A stretch of DNA of 7,212 nucleotides from a bacterium (GTDB taxonomy: Bacteria > Desulfobacterota > DSWW01), in contig JAUWSZ010000109.1 of NCBI GenBank assembly GCA_030609865.1, forward strand, positions 1 through 7,212, written 5' to 3'. Below, piece by piece: positions 6,072 through 7,212 of the stretch (positions are counted from its first letter, which is position 1; each line of letters begins with the position of its first letter). Below the pieces are notes generated by a model. The model ran no database searches. It worked only from the letters and a program-made list of their open reading frames with translations, and was not told where the DNA came from. Both the position numbers and the translations under genes were made by a program.

Positions 6072-6533
6072 TCAGCGGCCTGCTAGGGCTCGCAAGCCAA
6101 TCCTGTCCCTAGCCTTCCGGACCAGGACGGCAGCCGCACCGAGGAGCAACAGGTCTTCCCCGAGCAGCTCGAGCCCGATCTTCCGGCCTTCATTCGTGTT
6201 GAAGCACCCGCAGCTGATGTCCAACCCACGGGCGAGCGTGATGCTCACTGCAACCATGAAGACACCAAGAAGGAAGGCCGACACGAGCGCAGCGGATCGG
6301 ACCCACTGCCCGGCAAGCAGGAGCAGTCCGCACACGCATTCGACCCAGGGAAGGATCACGGCAACGAGATTGACGAGTGCCTCGGGCAGCAGCCTGTAAT
6401 TGGCGACGGCCCGTGCAAAATCGTCCGGATGGAGGATCTTGTCGAGACCGTACAAGAGGAATATCAGGCCCAGTGCGATCCGAGCGGCGAGTTCGATCAC
6501 TCTGTAGATGCCGGTATTCTGGCCTGGCTCCAT
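6072..6533 (-). CDS. MauE/DoxX-like redox-associated membrane protein
   Basis: The 153-residue product is an integral inner-membrane protein with four predicted helices at about residues 15-33, 53-75, 79-101 and 123-138. This is the layout of the DoxX/MauE superfamily. LARIALGLIFLLYGLDKI-like N-terminal and DISCGCF (105-111) segments match the MauE-type branch, in which the Cys-x-Cys pair (here Cys108 and Cys110) may support thiol chemistry. Cys66 and Cys68 (VECVCGL) form a second pair within or next to helix 2. MauE itself is needed for methylamine dehydrogenase maturation, but no mau genes are nearby, so the gene is not named. Its ATG follows the rhodanese stop by 3 bp, and its Shine-Dalgarno GGAGGG (complement of 6540-6545) overlaps the end of that gene. 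The two are therefore almost certainly cotranscribed and probably translationally coupled. The exact substrate is unknown. Confidence 0.85.
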   Translation of the reverse strand: MEPGQNTGIYRVIELAARIALGLIFLLYGLDKILHPDDFARAVANYRLLPEALVNLVAVILPWVECVCGLLLLAGQWVRSAALVSAFLLGVFMVAVSITLARGLDISCGCFNTNEGRKIGLELLGEDLLLLGAAAVLVRKARDRIGLRALAGR

Positions 6534-6536
6534 GGC

Positions 6537-7103
6537 TCACCCTCCGTCCGGCCGAGAGACCTCCAACTTCGAGTGCAGCAGCGACGCCCCCTTCGGCTCC
6601 TTCCTCGTCTGCTCGTCCTTTTCCACGGGGTATCCTGCGCCCTTCCACTTTTCCCACCCGCCGAAGAAGACCTTTACCCGGGAATAGCCCTCCTCCTTCA
6701 GCAACTCCGCCACATCCCAGCTGGATTCACATCCTGCGCCGGCACAGTAGGTGATCAGCAGGGTCTCGGGAGGGATCAAATCCGTCCATGAGGACACCGC
6801 CTCGTCGAAGTCGTCCAGAGGCAGCAGCAATGCCCCGGGAATGTGTCCCGCACCGAATTCCTCTGCTGAGCGAGCGTCAACGAACACGCCGGTTCGCTCC
6901 TTGTGCAGGGCCCAAGCCTCTTCCAGCCGGAGTTCACCGATCCCCTTTGCCTCCAGGTGGGGGACCGGTCCCAACAGGTCAATGCCCCGGGGCGAGACAG
7001 CATTGAACAGCACCCCAAAGACTGCTCCTGCCAGGCAGATCATCACCCCCCGTCGCCCGGCGGCGAACAGGGTTCCCGCGTCAAGAAAGAATCGCCCCTT
7101 CAA
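6537..7103 (-). CDS. membrane-anchored rhodanese-like sulfurtransferase
   Basis: The 188-residue protein has an N-terminal hydrophobic segment (about residues 19-36) after positive charges (RR, 17-18). This suggests an inner-membrane anchor with the catalytic domain on the periplasmic side. The rhodanese domain spans about 55-161: FVDARSAEEFGAGHIPGA (74-91), the catalytic loop YCAGAGCESS (119-128) with likely persulfide-forming Cys120 and a second Cys125, and FGGWEKWKGAGYPV near its end. The CxGxxCxxS loop replaces the common CRxGxR form, a variant seen in a subset of single-domain rhodaneses. The last roughly 25 residues are a polar tail of unknown role. The start is a TTG at 7103: the frame has a stop about 16 codons upstream, no ATG or GTG precedes it, and an AGGAG site sits at the right distance. 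It is the first gene of the operon with the MauE/DoxX-like protein. Confidence 0.88.
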   Translation of the reverse strand: MKGRFFLDAGTLFAAGRRGVMICLAGAVFGVLFNAVSPRGIDLLGPVPHLEAKGIGELRLEEAWALHKERTGVFVDARSAEEFGAGHIPGALLLPLDDFDEAVSSWTDLIPPETLLITYCAGAGCESSWDVAELLKEEGYSRVKVFFGGWEKWKGAGYPVEKDEQTRKEPKGASLLHSKLEVSRPDGG

Positions 7104-7113
7104 CTTGCAGATT

Positions 7114-7118
7114 CTCCT
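7114..7118 (-). promoter_or_regulatory. Shine-Dalgarno supporting the TTG start of the rhodanese gene
   Basis: The minus strand reads AGGAG ten bases upstream of the TTG at 7103-7101. It decides the start, because the only early ATG (Met21) falls inside the membrane anchor and would destroy it. Confidence 0.65.
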
Positions 7119-7187
7119 GTTCTTGCTGGATGGGTTCTTTTCTCAAACTCAGTCGCGACACCGAGGTCCTCTTTTCCCACCAAACCG

Positions 7188-7193
7188 AATATA
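7188..7193 (-). promoter_or_regulatory. possible -10 element for the rhodanese/MauE operon
   Basis: TATATT on the minus strand lies within a locally AT-rich stretch (7186-7212), about 85 bp before the TTG start. A matching -35 would fall at or beyond the window edge, so the promoter cannot be confirmed. Confidence 0.3.
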
Positions 7194-7212
7194 ATAGGAT
7201 ACCAAAAATCAC

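Noticed and set aside
6061..6399. Plus-strand open frame antisense to the MauE/DoxX-like gene
   Set aside because: It is a basic, Ser/Arg/Pro-rich shadow frame with no motifs, opposite a gene with clear membrane topology and operon spacing.

Overview
This 7.2 kb GC-rich window carries five complete protein genes and two gene-poor stretches filled with several kinds of palindromic repeat. The gene set (an aspartate-semialdehyde dehydrogenase of the short bacterial type, a patatin-like phospholipase, a MutS2 with a C-terminal Smr domain, and a membrane-anchored rhodanese paired with a MauE/DoxX membrane protein), together with the repeat-rich intergenic DNA, suggests a free-living anaerobic or sulfur-associated bacterium such as a member of the Desulfobacterota. 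This placement is inferred from gene style only; the window holds no rRNA or other phylogenetic anchor.

Layout. Positions 1-587 hold no convincing gene. They contain a REP-like inverted repeat with a perfectly duplicated 30-bp half (186-293), a large stem-loop (341-448, 'element A') and a candidate promoter (484-513) for asd. Then come asd (588-1634, +), a patatin-like phospholipase (1670-3019, -) convergent with asd across a 35-bp gap, a 184-bp divergent promoter region, and mutS2 (3204-5678, +). Positions 5679-6071 lie between convergent genes and hold a second palindrome (5778-5914, 'element C'), a hexamer repeat (5919-5940) and a second large stem-loop (5957-6055, 'element B'). The window ends with a two-gene minus-strand operon: rhodanese (6537-7103, TTG start), then MauE/DoxX-like (6072-6533), separated by 3 bp.

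The proteins are mostly housekeeping: amino-acid biosynthesis, lipid hydrolysis, and nucleic-acid or ribosome surveillance. The rhodanese/MauE pair looks like a small envelope sulfur or thiol-redox module.

The most unusual signal is the pair of stem-loops A and B, 5.6 kb apart. Each has a nearly identical 40-nt loop (38 of 40 identical). In both copies that loop is bounded, at the same two bases, by long inverted-repeat arms whose sequences are unrelated between the two loci. A conserved loop on locus-specific but self-complementary stems differs from ordinary REP or MITE architecture, where the termini are conserved. It may represent a repeat or RNA family worth a genome-wide search.
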